NCBI GenBank assembly: GCA_041658205.1 | Contig: JBBAAO010000001.1 | Location: forward strand, 2,666,001-2,730,000 | Direction: 5' to 3' | DNA length: 64,000 bases | DNA from: Bacteroidota bacterium | GTDB taxonomy: Bacteria; Bacteroidota; Ignavibacteria; UBA10030; UBA8401 | Shown: in pieces, positions 44,681-52,402 of the stretch | Layout of the letters: every line of letters starts with the position of its first letter | Position numbering within the stretch: the first letter of the stretch is position 1 | Translations under genes and position numbers: made by a program | The notes under the pieces: model-generated | Databases searched by the model: none | What the model saw: only the letters and a program-made list of their open reading frames with translations | Told to the model about the DNA's origin: nothing

Positions 44681-44709
44681 TTGACTGCCTTCCATTAATT
44701 GAGTATATT
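44681..44709 (+). promoter_or_regulatory. Sigma-70-type promoter for initiator tRNA
   Basis: TTGACT (44681-44686) and TATATT (44704-44709) with a 17-base spacer end 15 bases before the tRNA. A 12-base palindrome TTTGTATACAAA lies between the -10 box and the gene. Confidence 0.7.
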
Positions 44710-44724
44710 TGTATACAAATTGAT

Positions 44725-44797
44725 CGCGGGGTGGAGCAATTGGCAGCTCGTCGGGCTCATAACCCGAAGGTTCTAGGTTCAAGTCCTAGCCCCGCTA
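44725..44797 (+). tRNA. Initiator tRNA-fMet (CAT anticodon)
   Basis: The cloverleaf folds fully: acceptor CGCGGGG / CCCCGCT, D stem GAGC/GCTC, anticodon stem TCGGG/CCCGA with loop CTCATAA, variable AGGTT, T stem CTAGG/CCTAG with loop TTCAAGT, discriminator A. The three G-C pairs at the base of the anticodon stem and an unpaired first position mark it as the initiator rather than elongator Met. The first pair is C-U, not the C-A of E. coli. The 3' CCA is not encoded. Confidence 0.97.
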
Positions 44798-44802
44798 CTA
44801 AA

Positions 44803-44832
44803 CGAAGGCATCGAAAGATGCCTTTCGTATTT
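44803..44832 (+). terminator. Rho-independent terminator of the tRNA
   Basis: Stem AAGGCATC / GATGCCTT with loop GAAA, followed by a T-rich tail, begins six bases after the tRNA discriminator. It lies between the tRNA and the convergent receiver gene. Confidence 0.85.
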
Positions 44833-44846
44833 TAAACCAGTTCTCA

Positions 44847-45209
44847 TCATACCGAAGATAACTTTTTTTCTACTATTGCTAATAGGTCGGGCATAATGAA
44901 CGGTTTCACAATATAGCCAACCGTTGGATCAGCTTCCCATGCGCCGGCTGTCATGGCCATACCGGTCATGAGTATGAAAGGAATATTTGCCAACTTCGGA
45001 TCACTTTTCAACTCTTCGCGCAACATGAACCCATTCATATTATCCATCATGACGTCGCTGATGATCAGATCCGGAGAATTATTTTTTATCATTTCTAATG
45101 CATCTCCACCGTTGTCCGCCTCCATCATTTCAAATCCACTCGCCTTAAAAACGGTTGTTATCAATATCCTCATATGATCATCATCATCAACAATCAAGAT
45201 TTTTTTCAT
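44847..45209 (-). CDS. Single-domain response regulator (CheY-like receiver)
   Basis: A 120-residue receiver with ILIVDDDDHMRIL, the phosphoacceptor in LIISDVMMDNMNG, the Thr in LMTGMAM and the conserved Lys in YIVKPF. There is no output domain or nearby kinase. It is a solitary regulator between the tRNA and comF. Partner unknown. Confidence 0.92.
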   Translation of the reverse strand: MKKILIVDDDDHMRILITTVFKASGFEMMEADNGGDALEMIKNNSPDLIISDVMMDNMNGFMLREELKSDPKLANIPFILMTGMAMTAGAWEADPTVGYIVKPFIMPDLLAIVEKKLSSV

Positions 45210-45249
45210 GCAAAGCTCCTAAAAACAGTGGTAGTGTAGTAGATTGATA

Positions 45250-45951
45250 TTACACATTTTCCCCTAATTTTGCCAAACCTGCCGACCCTGCAATAATCAT
45301 TTTTGCTCCCCCTGCTTTTAACACTTTTCCCAATTCTTGAATTGTGGACCCTGTCGTAATGATGTCGTCAACAATTAAAATATTCTTTCCTTGTATCGTA
45401 TCACCATTTTTTACCGCAAACGCTTCGGCAATATTTGATTTCCGTTGCTCTGCGTTCAGATGAGTTTGTGTGATAGTATATTTTACTCGCTGAACCAGAT
45501 TCGTCATTACCGGAACATGAATGACCGAAGCCAAACCATGTGCAATAAAATCGCTTTGATTATATCCTCGTTCCCGTTCTTTTCGTTTGTTGAGCGGCAC
45601 CGGAACGATGAAATCAATATGCTTGCTACGTATTTTCACTGACAACCTTTGTCCCAACTCAAATCCAAAGGATGTTATCTCTTCATATTTTAACGAATGT
45701 GCAAGACTTTGAAGTAATTTTCCTTTTTCAAAGTAATACAGAGTGTAAAATTCGTCAACCGCATTCTCCATAGCGAAACGTTCTTGCAATACTTTATATG
45801 TATAATCATCTTCTCCAACAAAGGACAATTCGTTCCAACACCGATGGCAGATTCGCTGTTCATCATTCTTCAATTGTTCGTTACAATGGAAACAGGTAGT
45901 AACGAAGAGAAAATCTTTCACAGCATGAAGTGTTGAAGTAAAAACATTCAT
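45250..45951 (-). CDS. comF: ComF-family phosphoribosyltransferase-like protein
   Basis: A 233-residue ComF. An N-terminal zinc module (CFHCNEQLKNDEQRICHRCW, two CxxC pairs) is followed by a PRT fold: SKHIDFIVPVPLNKRKERER, GYNQSDFIAHGLA, and the PRPP loop ILIVDDIITTGSTIQEL. In competent bacteria ComF helps bring single-stranded DNA into the cell; in others the role is unclear. The gene is alone, upstream of the receiver gene and downstream of uvrB on the same strand. Confidence 0.93.
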   Translation of the reverse strand: MNVFTSTLHAVKDFLFVTTCFHCNEQLKNDEQRICHRCWNELSFVGEDDYTYKVLQERFAMENAVDEFYTLYYFEKGKLLQSLAHSLKYEEITSFGFELGQRLSVKIRSKHIDFIVPVPLNKRKERERGYNQSDFIAHGLASVIHVPVMTNLVQRVKYTITQTHLNAEQRKSNIAEAFAVKNGDTIQGKNILIVDDIITTGSTIQELGKVLKAGGAKMIIAGSAGLAKLGENV

Positions 45952-46021
45952 ATCAATTCCATACTATTATCATCCTTACCAGAAAGGCAATGATTATTTC
46001 TTTTCTGTTTGTCCGTTGATG

Positions 46022-48034
46022 CTACTTCGAAACTGTTAAACGTTGAATTTCGTCTCGCAGCTGTGCCGCTCGTTCAAATTCAAGGTCAGCAGACGCGCGA
46101 TGCATTTCCGTTGTCAGTTCTTCAATCAAATCCTTCCGTTGCTCTACCGACAAATACTTCACTACATTTTCAGCGACGACCGCTAAATGTTTTTGTTCTT
46201 TTTTCGCTTCATAGCGTGATGAAACATCGGCTACAGCAGTTGAAGCAATAATCTCATCGTGTGTTTTATAAATGGTTTTGGGGGTAATGCCATGCTCTGT
46301 GTTATAAGCAATTTGTTTTGTACGGCGACGTTCCGTTTCGTCTATTGTTTTTTTCATCGAATCGGTCATCTTATCTGCATACATAATCACTTTACCATTT
46401 GCGTTGCGTGCTGTGCGGCCGGCGGTTTGGATCAACGACCGTTCGGAACGCAAGAATCCTTCTTTATCTGCATCGAGAATGGCTACGAGCGATACCTCAG
46501 GCAGATCAAGTCCTTCACGTAATAAATTTACTCCAACAATCACATCACTATTGCCAAGCCGGAGATTGCGAAGGATCTCGACACGACTCAGCGCGTCGAC
46601 TTCGGAATGGATGTATTCAACTTTTATCCCAAGATCGACCAAATATTCCGTCAAATCTTCAGCCATGCGTTTGGTTAATGTAGTCACCAACACCCGTTCT
46701 CTCTTTATCACCTTATCCCGAATTTCGGCGAGCAGGTCATCAATTTGATTTTTTACAGGACGGACTTCTATCACCGGATCAAGCAATCCCGTCGGGCGAA
46801 TCACTTGCTCAACAAAAACTCCCTGCGTCTTTTCCATCTCATATTTTCCGGGAGTTGCGCTGACAAAGATCACCTGGTTCACAATCTGTTCCCATTCATC
46901 AAATTTCAACGGACGGTTATCAAGAGCGGAAGGAAGTCTAAAACCGTGTTCAACCAACGTTGTTTTTCGACTGCGGTCTCCAAAGTACATGGCTCCAATT
47001 TGCGGGACTGTTACGTGAGACTCATCAATAATGAGAAGAAAATCCTTTGGAAAATAATCGAATAAACAGAACGGACGTGAACCGGGCGGACGCGAAGCAA
47101 GATGTCGGGAATAGTTTTCGATTCCGTTGCAATACCCGACTTCACGCATCATTTCAAGGTCGAACCTCGTACGCTGTTCAAGCCGCTGCGCTTCAACATA
47201 TTTCCCCAGATTACGCAATTCTTCCAGCCGCTCTTTCAGTTCAATCTCGATTGTTTTCATTCCTTTTTCAAGCGATTCACGGGTTGTCACAAACTGTTTT
47301 GCGGGATAAATTACATCATAATCCGTTTCGCCAAGGATCGTTCCATCAAGCGAGTTGATGTACGAAATTTTTTCAATTTCATCACCGAAAAATTCCACCC
47401 GGATCGCTTCATCATTCTCATACGCAGGGATCACTTCAACCACATCCCCTCGGACACGAAATGTTCCGCGTTGAAATTCATAATCATTCCGAGAATAGAA
47501 AATATCGAGAAGTTTACGAAGGAACTTGTTCCGCTCCAGCTTATCTCCTTTTTTAATCACCACCATCTGGGCAATCCACTCGTCCGGAGCACCGATGCCA
47601 TAGATACAACTGACAGAGGCGACAACAATAACATTTCGATTTCCAGAAAGAAGCGCACTGGTCGCACGAAGCCGCAGCCGATCGATCTCTTCGTTCACCG
47701 AAGAATCTTTTTGGATGTATGTATCTGTTGTCGGAACATATGCTTCCGGCTGATAATAATCGTAATAACTAATGAAGAATTCGACGTGATCTTTTGGAAA
47801 GAAACTTTTAAACTCCGCATATAATTGGGCGGCAAGAGTTTTGTTATGCGACATGATTAAGATGGGACGGTCGAAATTCTTAATCACATTGGAAACAGAA
47901 AATGTTTTCCCGCTTCCGGTAACACCAAGCAGTGTCTGAAATTGATCTCCTCGTTCAATTCCCTCGGTCAATTCACGAATTGCTTCAGGTTGATCGCCTT
48001 GCGGTTTGTACTCAGATACAAGATTATATAACAT
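46022..48034 (-). CDS. uvrB: Excinuclease ABC subunit B
   Basis: The start is at the ATG ending at 48034, preceded by a strong GGAGAATA; the nine-codon extension is unlikely. The 670-residue helicase-like protein carries GVTGSGKTFSVSN (Walker A), the beta-hairpin YYDYYQPEAYVPTTDTYI, LLIIDESHVT, LREGLDLPEVSLV and QTAGRTARN. A C-terminal UVR helical hairpin (about 625-665) binds UvrC. It verifies DNA damage in nucleotide-excision repair. UvrA and UvrC are elsewhere. Confidence 0.98.
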   Translation of the reverse strand: MLYNLVSEYKPQGDQPEAIRELTEGIERGDQFQTLLGVTGSGKTFSVSNVIKNFDRPILIMSHNKTLAAQLYAEFKSFFPKDHVEFFISYYDYYQPEAYVPTTDTYIQKDSSVNEEIDRLRLRATSALLSGNRNVIVVASVSCIYGIGAPDEWIAQMVVIKKGDKLERNKFLRKLLDIFYSRNDYEFQRGTFRVRGDVVEVIPAYENDEAIRVEFFGDEIEKISYINSLDGTILGETDYDVIYPAKQFVTTRESLEKGMKTIEIELKERLEELRNLGKYVEAQRLEQRTRFDLEMMREVGYCNGIENYSRHLASRPPGSRPFCLFDYFPKDFLLIIDESHVTVPQIGAMYFGDRSRKTTLVEHGFRLPSALDNRPLKFDEWEQIVNQVIFVSATPGKYEMEKTQGVFVEQVIRPTGLLDPVIEVRPVKNQIDDLLAEIRDKVIKRERVLVTTLTKRMAEDLTEYLVDLGIKVEYIHSEVDALSRVEILRNLRLGNSDVIVGVNLLREGLDLPEVSLVAILDADKEGFLRSERSLIQTAGRTARNANGKVIMYADKMTDSMKKTIDETERRRTKQIAYNTEHGITPKTIYKTHDEIIASTAVADVSSRYEAKKEQKHLAVVAENVVKYLSVEQRKDLIEELTTEMHRASADLEFERAAQLRDEIQRLTVSK

Positions 48035-48092
48035 TATTCTCCATTTAAACGCATTTCGCAATTTCGCGAACCCATTTTTGATATATCATCAT

Positions 48093-48710
48093 TTAGGGCT
48101 TGTAGATTCCTTTTTTCACCGCACCGATCATTCCCGCCTTATATGCTCTCTCATCTACTTTTTGCAGCGAACGAATCTGTACAGGGGTCATAATTTTCGT
48201 TACGGGTATATAACTCAGTTTTAATCCAATCTCTTCCATCACTTGATCATCAAATTCAACATTGGGATATTTTGTAAGATTAAGCGGCACCGTAAACTGC
48301 CGCAGACTCTTTTCCTTATTCAGATTATAGAATGATTCAAAATACGACAACACAAGCTCTCGAACATCGCGATAAATCGGTTCCCGAAAACGGAGTCCGA
48401 CAAAATTTGATTTCGCAATTGCGCCATATTTTCCATTTTTCTGAAAGACCGCAATGACATGATCGTCATCCCGCACAGCCTGCATATCAACAATCAACGG
48501 TGCAAATCCAAGCCGTTGAAGCATTACGGCGGCAAATACGGCACCATCAAAGCAATGCGCTTTTCGATCTTTAAGAACTGAACGAGGAGATCGATAACGG
48601 GATTCCGCACTGTATACAACGTTATCTAAAAACTGTTGTATCTTGATCGGCGTTGTGAACAAACGAAGAATTTTTCGTTCATCGGATGTCCAAGAAGAGG
48701 TTGTTTTCAT
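48093..48710 (-). CDS. Transglutaminase-like protein
   Basis: A 205-residue soluble protein without signal peptide. A cysteine-protease/transglutaminase-like triad can be proposed: Cys in DRKAHCFDGAVFAAVMLQ (about residue 53) at the start of the main helix, His in RDDDHVIAVFQKNG (about 84), and Asp/Asn in the following strand (AIAKSN). This helix-strand-strand arrangement is that of transglutaminase-like enzymes. The start overlaps the stop of the S1/P1 nuclease gene (ATGA), so they are coupled. Substrate unknown. Confidence 0.65.
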   Translation of the reverse strand: MKTTSSWTSDERKILRLFTTPIKIQQFLDNVVYSAESRYRSPRSVLKDRKAHCFDGAVFAAVMLQRLGFAPLIVDMQAVRDDDHVIAVFQKNGKYGAIAKSNFVGLRFREPIYRDVRELVLSYFESFYNLNKEKSLRQFTVPLNLTKYPNVEFDDQVMEEIGLKLSYIPVTKIMTPVQIRSLQKVDERAYKAGMIGAVKKGIYKP

Positions 48711-49813
48711 TTTATGAGCAGTATTTTTTTTGCCTGTGAAAAATCATCAGTTTCCAATCGAACCAAATAAATGCCGCTCGAGAAATGCGATGCATCCCAA
48801 TCAGCAGTGTAACTTCCCTCTTCGCATTCATGATCAATCAATGTTGTGATATGTTTCCCTTCCAACGAAATAATATCCAGTTTAACATTTCCCCTCTGAG
48901 TCACATCAAATTGGATTGTTGTTTTCGGATTGAACGGATTTGGATAATTCTGATGGAGATTGAATGATTTAGATTTGGAAGATTCAATTTTTTTTACATT
49001 TGTCGGTGGTGATAAGAGTCCCGCATTTATCCATGCAGTGTACCATAAACTGGCAAGATCGACTGTTGCAGATTGAATCTGAGCTTTTGTCATAGCACCA
49101 AGCTTTTTCCAAAGTGTATCGTAATATTGATTGGTATAGGAACCGCCGGTAACAGCTTTTGCTTCATTATCAGCACGAAAAATTGAATCACATAATGCAT
49201 TGGATTTAAGGATGTAATCAAAAACAAATCCGTATATATCGCTGATATATTTTACCGAATCTTTTGTTACGACAATCTGTGTCTGGAATTTGCCCAGCAT
49301 TGTCGATTCATAACGAGAATGGATGCCGGTATTTCCCGTTAGTTTTCCATCATAATTATATGCGGCGTGAAGAGGTTGGTGGGGATCACCGACATAATGT
49401 CCAAGATCGGCAGCAGATTGATATGCAGAATTCCAGTCTCCTCGTTTCAATTGCGTCGTTAAGGAATCCATCACCCATACGGTACACCAAGGGTTTGTTC
49501 CATTCCCCTTTACTCGTGACCATCCAAACTGGGTTATAAGCGTATTAAAATTCCTGTTAAGATTTTTAAAGTCCGGATATTCATCGACATCAAGATAATG
49601 TCTGTACTGCTCTGAGAACATTGCCGTATCTCCCGTCTTCCGCGTATCAGCATCCGTCGAGTGCAGTTCTAAAAACGACTGCTGATCGATAAATTTTTGC
49701 ATGGACGATGGAAGGTGCTGCACTGCTCCCTTGTTAACGATCTTGTGCCCTGTACTTCCCCATCCCAATAACATCTGAATGGATAAGAGAACGAGGGAAA
49801 GGATATATTTCAT
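48707..49813 (-). CDS. Secreted S1/P1-type nuclease with type IX sorting domain
   Basis: A 368-residue exported protein. After a signal peptide (about 1-17) the mature N-terminus is WGSTGHKIVNKGA, in which the terminal Trp and His bind zinc. Further ligand blocks are YRHYLDVDEYPDF, SAADLGHYVGDPHQPLHAAY and the GIHSRYE motif of S1/P1 nucleases. A C-terminal sorting domain begins at about residue 285 (NYPNPFNPKTTIQFDV) and ends FSSGIYLVRLETDDFSQAKK, typical for type IX secretion. It should degrade external DNA and RNA for nutrient phosphate or nucleosides. Confidence 0.93.
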   Translation of the reverse strand: MKYILSLVLLSIQMLLGWGSTGHKIVNKGAVQHLPSSMQKFIDQQSFLELHSTDADTRKTGDTAMFSEQYRHYLDVDEYPDFKNLNRNFNTLITQFGWSRVKGNGTNPWCTVWVMDSLTTQLKRGDWNSAYQSAADLGHYVGDPHQPLHAAYNYDGKLTGNTGIHSRYESTMLGKFQTQIVVTKDSVKYISDIYGFVFDYILKSNALCDSIFRADNEAKAVTGGSYTNQYYDTLWKKLGAMTKAQIQSATVDLASLWYTAWINAGLLSPPTNVKKIESSKSKSFNLHQNYPNPFNPKTTIQFDVTQRGNVKLDIISLEGKHITTLIDHECEEGSYTADWDASHFSSGIYLVRLETDDFSQAKKILLIK

Positions 49814-49886
49814 TACATCTCCAAAATATCTACAGCAATATAGAAGAAATTCATACTAAGATAAAGCGCGGTAAAATTGACTCAAA

Positions 49887-50642
49887 CTAAAGAAAGCGGT
49901 CGTAAAGAAGTTTTACGATCGTCGCAAAGACGATACATATATAGAGAGGTCGAATGATAACAATTCCTTTTTTTATTGCTAGACTGGCACCAATTCTTGC
50001 ACCAATAATCTGTCCAACAGCCATAACGATTCCGTACACAAAAATGACGGAGCCGCCAAGGGAAAAAACAATGACAGAAATAATATTGCTGGAGAGATTC
50101 ATCACTTTGGTGTGTGCGGTTGCTTTTCGAATCTCATATCCAAGAAGCGACATCAACGCCATAGCCCAAAACGCGCCGACACCGGGGCCAAAAAACCCGT
50201 CATAGAATCCTAACACGCTGCCAAAAATGATAAAGAATGTTTCTTTGGAAATTTTTGCTTTCGCTTGATGCAACCCGAGCGAAGGAGAGAAAAGGGTATA
50301 GATTGCAATGCACAACAGCAGAATGGGAATGATATATCCCAATATTTTTGAATCAACTTGCTGAACAGACCAGGCACCGAAACCGGCAGCAAGAAACGTA
50401 ATGATAATGCCAAATTTTTCTTCACGAAACCGTACCAAACCGTGATGGCGGTAATGTCTCGCCGCCGTTAACGTACCGAACATACTTTGGAATTTATTCG
50501 TACCGAGTGCGACTTGCGGAGGAACACCGACACTTAACAGTGCAGGGAGTGCAATCAATCCACCGCCGCCGGCAATCGAATCAATCAAACCGGCAAACAG
50601 AGCGGCAACAAAAAGAATAATATAGACAACGAACTGTTCCAG
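49887..50642 (-). CDS. TSUP/TauE-SafE-family transporter (non-ATG start)
   Basis: The family core begins DSIAGGGGLIALPALLSVG and continues with LGTNKFQSMFGTLTAA, GFYDGFFGPGVGAFWAMAL and a late VGQIIGARIGASLA: a TauE/SafE permease with about seven transmembrane helices, exporting sulfite or organosulfonate-like anions. Upstream of the first candidate TTG (50588) the open frame still reads QFVVYIILFVAALFAGL, a genuine first helix, but contains no ATG, GTG or TTG. A CTG at 50642, 13 bases from AAAGGAG, is my best guess. It overlaps the region right after the symporter stop. Confidence 0.8.
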   Translation of the reverse strand: MEQFVVYIILFVAALFAGLIDSIAGGGGLIALPALLSVGVPPQVALGTNKFQSMFGTLTAARHYRHHGLVRFREEKFGIIITFLAAGFGAWSVQQVDSKILGYIIPILLLCIAIYTLFSPSLGLHQAKAKISKETFFIIFGSVLGFYDGFFGPGVGAFWAMALMSLLGYEIRKATAHTKVMNLSSNIISVIVFSLGGSVIFVYGIVMAVGQIIGARIGASLAIKKGIVIIRPLYICIVFATIVKLLYDRFL

Positions 50643-50650
50643 AGGAAAAT

Positions 50651-51973
50651 TTATTCTCCTTTGCTTGCATCCTGTGCAAAGGCAAGATTTCCTTCTTCCA
50701 TCTCCATGCGTGCTTCTTCCGGAGTTCCAAACACTTTCGCCTTTTGGTCGTCAAACTCCCCTTCCCATCGTGCAACCACAACACATGCAAGTCCATTGCC
50801 AAGCACATTTACGGATGTGCGTGCCATGTCCATCAACTCATCTACGGCAAAAATCACGGCAACACCTTCTGCCGGCAGACCGAAGGAATGTAACGCAGCA
50901 AACAAAACAACAAGCGATGCGCGTGGAACGGCGGCAATTCCTTTGGAAGTGATCATTAATGTGAGCAGTAATAGAATCTGCTGTTCAATACCAAAATGAA
51001 CGCCCGAAGCTGTTTCTGCTGCTTGCGCAACAAATACAGCGGCAACGGCAAGATATAAGGTACTTCCGTCGAGATTAAAACTGTATCCTGTTGGAACCAC
51101 AAATCCTACAATACGTTTTGGAACGCCGATCCTCTCCATATTTTCCATCAATTTCGGCAGAGCTGATTCGCTGCTCGTTGTGACGAATGCCAGTGTAAAC
51201 GGTTCTTTAATTGCTTTCAAATATTGTTTTACAGGAAGTTTGATGATGTACGCTACAGTTCCAAACACGGCAACGATAAAGACTACTAGAGCGATATAGA
51301 GTGTTCCTACCAACATTCCCAAATTCACCAGCACACCGATTCCCATATGGCCAACTGTTACCGCCATCGCCGCTCCAATTCCGAACGGTGCAAACATCAT
51401 AATGTAACTCGTGAATTTAAACATCACTTGAGAAAGTGATTCCGCAAAATCCAGGATAGGTTTTCCTTTTTTTCCCATTGCAGAAACAGCAAATGCAAAT
51501 ATCACGGAGAACACGACAATCTGAAGAACATCATTGCGCATCATGGAATCAACAATATTGGATGGAAACGCGTGCACGAGGGTTTCTGTCAAAGTCATCG
51601 GATGATTCTCTGCGATCTTTCCCATCTGCACCATATCACCTTTCAGTTCTACTCCATATCCGGGCTTCGTAATGTTTACAACAATCAATCCCACTGCAAG
51701 TGCGAGCGTCGTAACAACTTCAAAATATAGCAATGCCTTCCAACCGATACGTCCGACCTTTTTTGCACTGCCGCCTCCTGCAACTCCCGCAACAATACTT
51801 CCAAAGATTAGCGGAGCAATGATTACTTTGATCAAATTTAAAAAAATTGTGCGAAGAAATGCCGTCTCTTTTGAAAATTCCGGAGCAAGCCATCCGATCA
51901 ATACGCCGACAACAAGACCGAGAAGAATTTGTTTTGTGAGGGAAAGATGAAACCATTTTTTGGAAGAACTCAT
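50651..51973 (-). CDS. gltP: Dicarboxylate/amino acid:cation symporter (DAACS)
   Basis: A 440-residue symporter. Family blocks: LIKVIIAPLIFGSIVAGVAG, then TTSSESALPKLMENMERI (first re-entrant loop with the SSS-like serine region), VGFVVPTGYSFNLDGSTLYL (the NLDG motif) and a second hairpin IAAVPRASLVVL followed by DELMDMARTSVNVLGN. It couples glutamate, aspartate or C4-dicarboxylate uptake to Na+ or H+. A TSUP gene follows directly. Exact substrate not determinable. Confidence 0.95.
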   Translation of the reverse strand: MSSSKKWFHLSLTKQILLGLVVGVLIGWLAPEFSKETAFLRTIFLNLIKVIIAPLIFGSIVAGVAGGGSAKKVGRIGWKALLYFEVVTTLALAVGLIVVNITKPGYGVELKGDMVQMGKIAENHPMTLTETLVHAFPSNIVDSMMRNDVLQIVVFSVIFAFAVSAMGKKGKPILDFAESLSQVMFKFTSYIMMFAPFGIGAAMAVTVGHMGIGVLVNLGMLVGTLYIALVVFIVAVFGTVAYIIKLPVKQYLKAIKEPFTLAFVTTSSESALPKLMENMERIGVPKRIVGFVVPTGYSFNLDGSTLYLAVAAVFVAQAAETASGVHFGIEQQILLLLTLMITSKGIAAVPRASLVVLFAALHSFGLPAEGVAVIFAVDELMDMARTSVNVLGNGLACVVVARWEGEFDDQKAKVFGTPEEARMEMEEGNLAFAQDASKGE

Positions 51974-51975
51974 AA

Positions 51976-52402
51976 GATTTTAGATTTTAGATTTATTGAT
52001 TTTTGATTGGCTTGCGATTATTGTTTTTACTTGTAACAACTGATGCTACAAAGATTGCGACTAACTCATCCGCTTCTCTCATTAAACTTGAAAGTCTTTT
52101 AGCAGGTACAAGGTTTGATTCAGTTATTATTTCAAGCCAATATAAAGTTTCGCCCGCTTCTTCGAGCACAATTCCTAATTTGGAAATAAAATCCGGGGTT
52201 GATCTTGCACGGCAAGCAGAACGGTAATTTGCCTCAACAGAAGTGCCCGAACGAAGAATCTGTCTTCCAAGAACTTCTCCTTCCCGTGATCTAGGCAGTG
52301 ATGATGATAATTTTATGACTCTCAAAGCAAATTGCTTTGTCCGATTTTTTGATTGCTCTTCAGTCATAGCAATCTCCAATCTAGATTCAAAAATCTAAAA
52401 TT
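51976..52402. repeat. AT-rich inverted repeats around the four-helix-bundle gene
   Basis: GATTTTAGATTTTAGATTTA lies at 51976-51995 and CTAGATTCAAAAATCTAAAATT at 52381-52402, whose reverse complement reads AATTTTAGATTTTTGAATCT. The two flanks are thus imperfect inverted repeats bracketing a single gene of the four-helix-bundle family. The gene stop lies inside the left copy. This suggests an inserted unit. Confidence 0.5.
51993..52367 (-). CDS. Four-helix-bundle protein (23S rRNA IVS family)
   Basis: The start is the ATG ending at 52367, seven bases after GGAG; the product has 124 residues. Typical blocks are KQFALRVIKLSSSLPRSREG, LGRQILRSGTSVEANYRSAC, FISKLGIVLEEAGETLYWLE and LSSLMREADELVAIF. 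The family was first described as an open frame in an intervening sequence of 23S rRNA, but it is mostly found as single copies dispersed in genomes. It forms a ring of helical bundles. Function unclear. Flanking inverted repeats hint at mobility. Confidence 0.9.
   Translation of the reverse strand: MTEEQSKNRTKQFALRVIKLSSSLPRSREGEVLGRQILRSGTSVEANYRSACRARSTPDFISKLGIVLEEAGETLYWLEIITESNLVPAKRLSSLMREADELVAIFVASVVTSKNNNRKPIKNQ

Noticed and set aside
47102..47824. Plus-strand open frame of 240 codons antisense to uvrB.
   Set aside because: It is antisense to strongly conserved coding sequence and its translation shows no domain.
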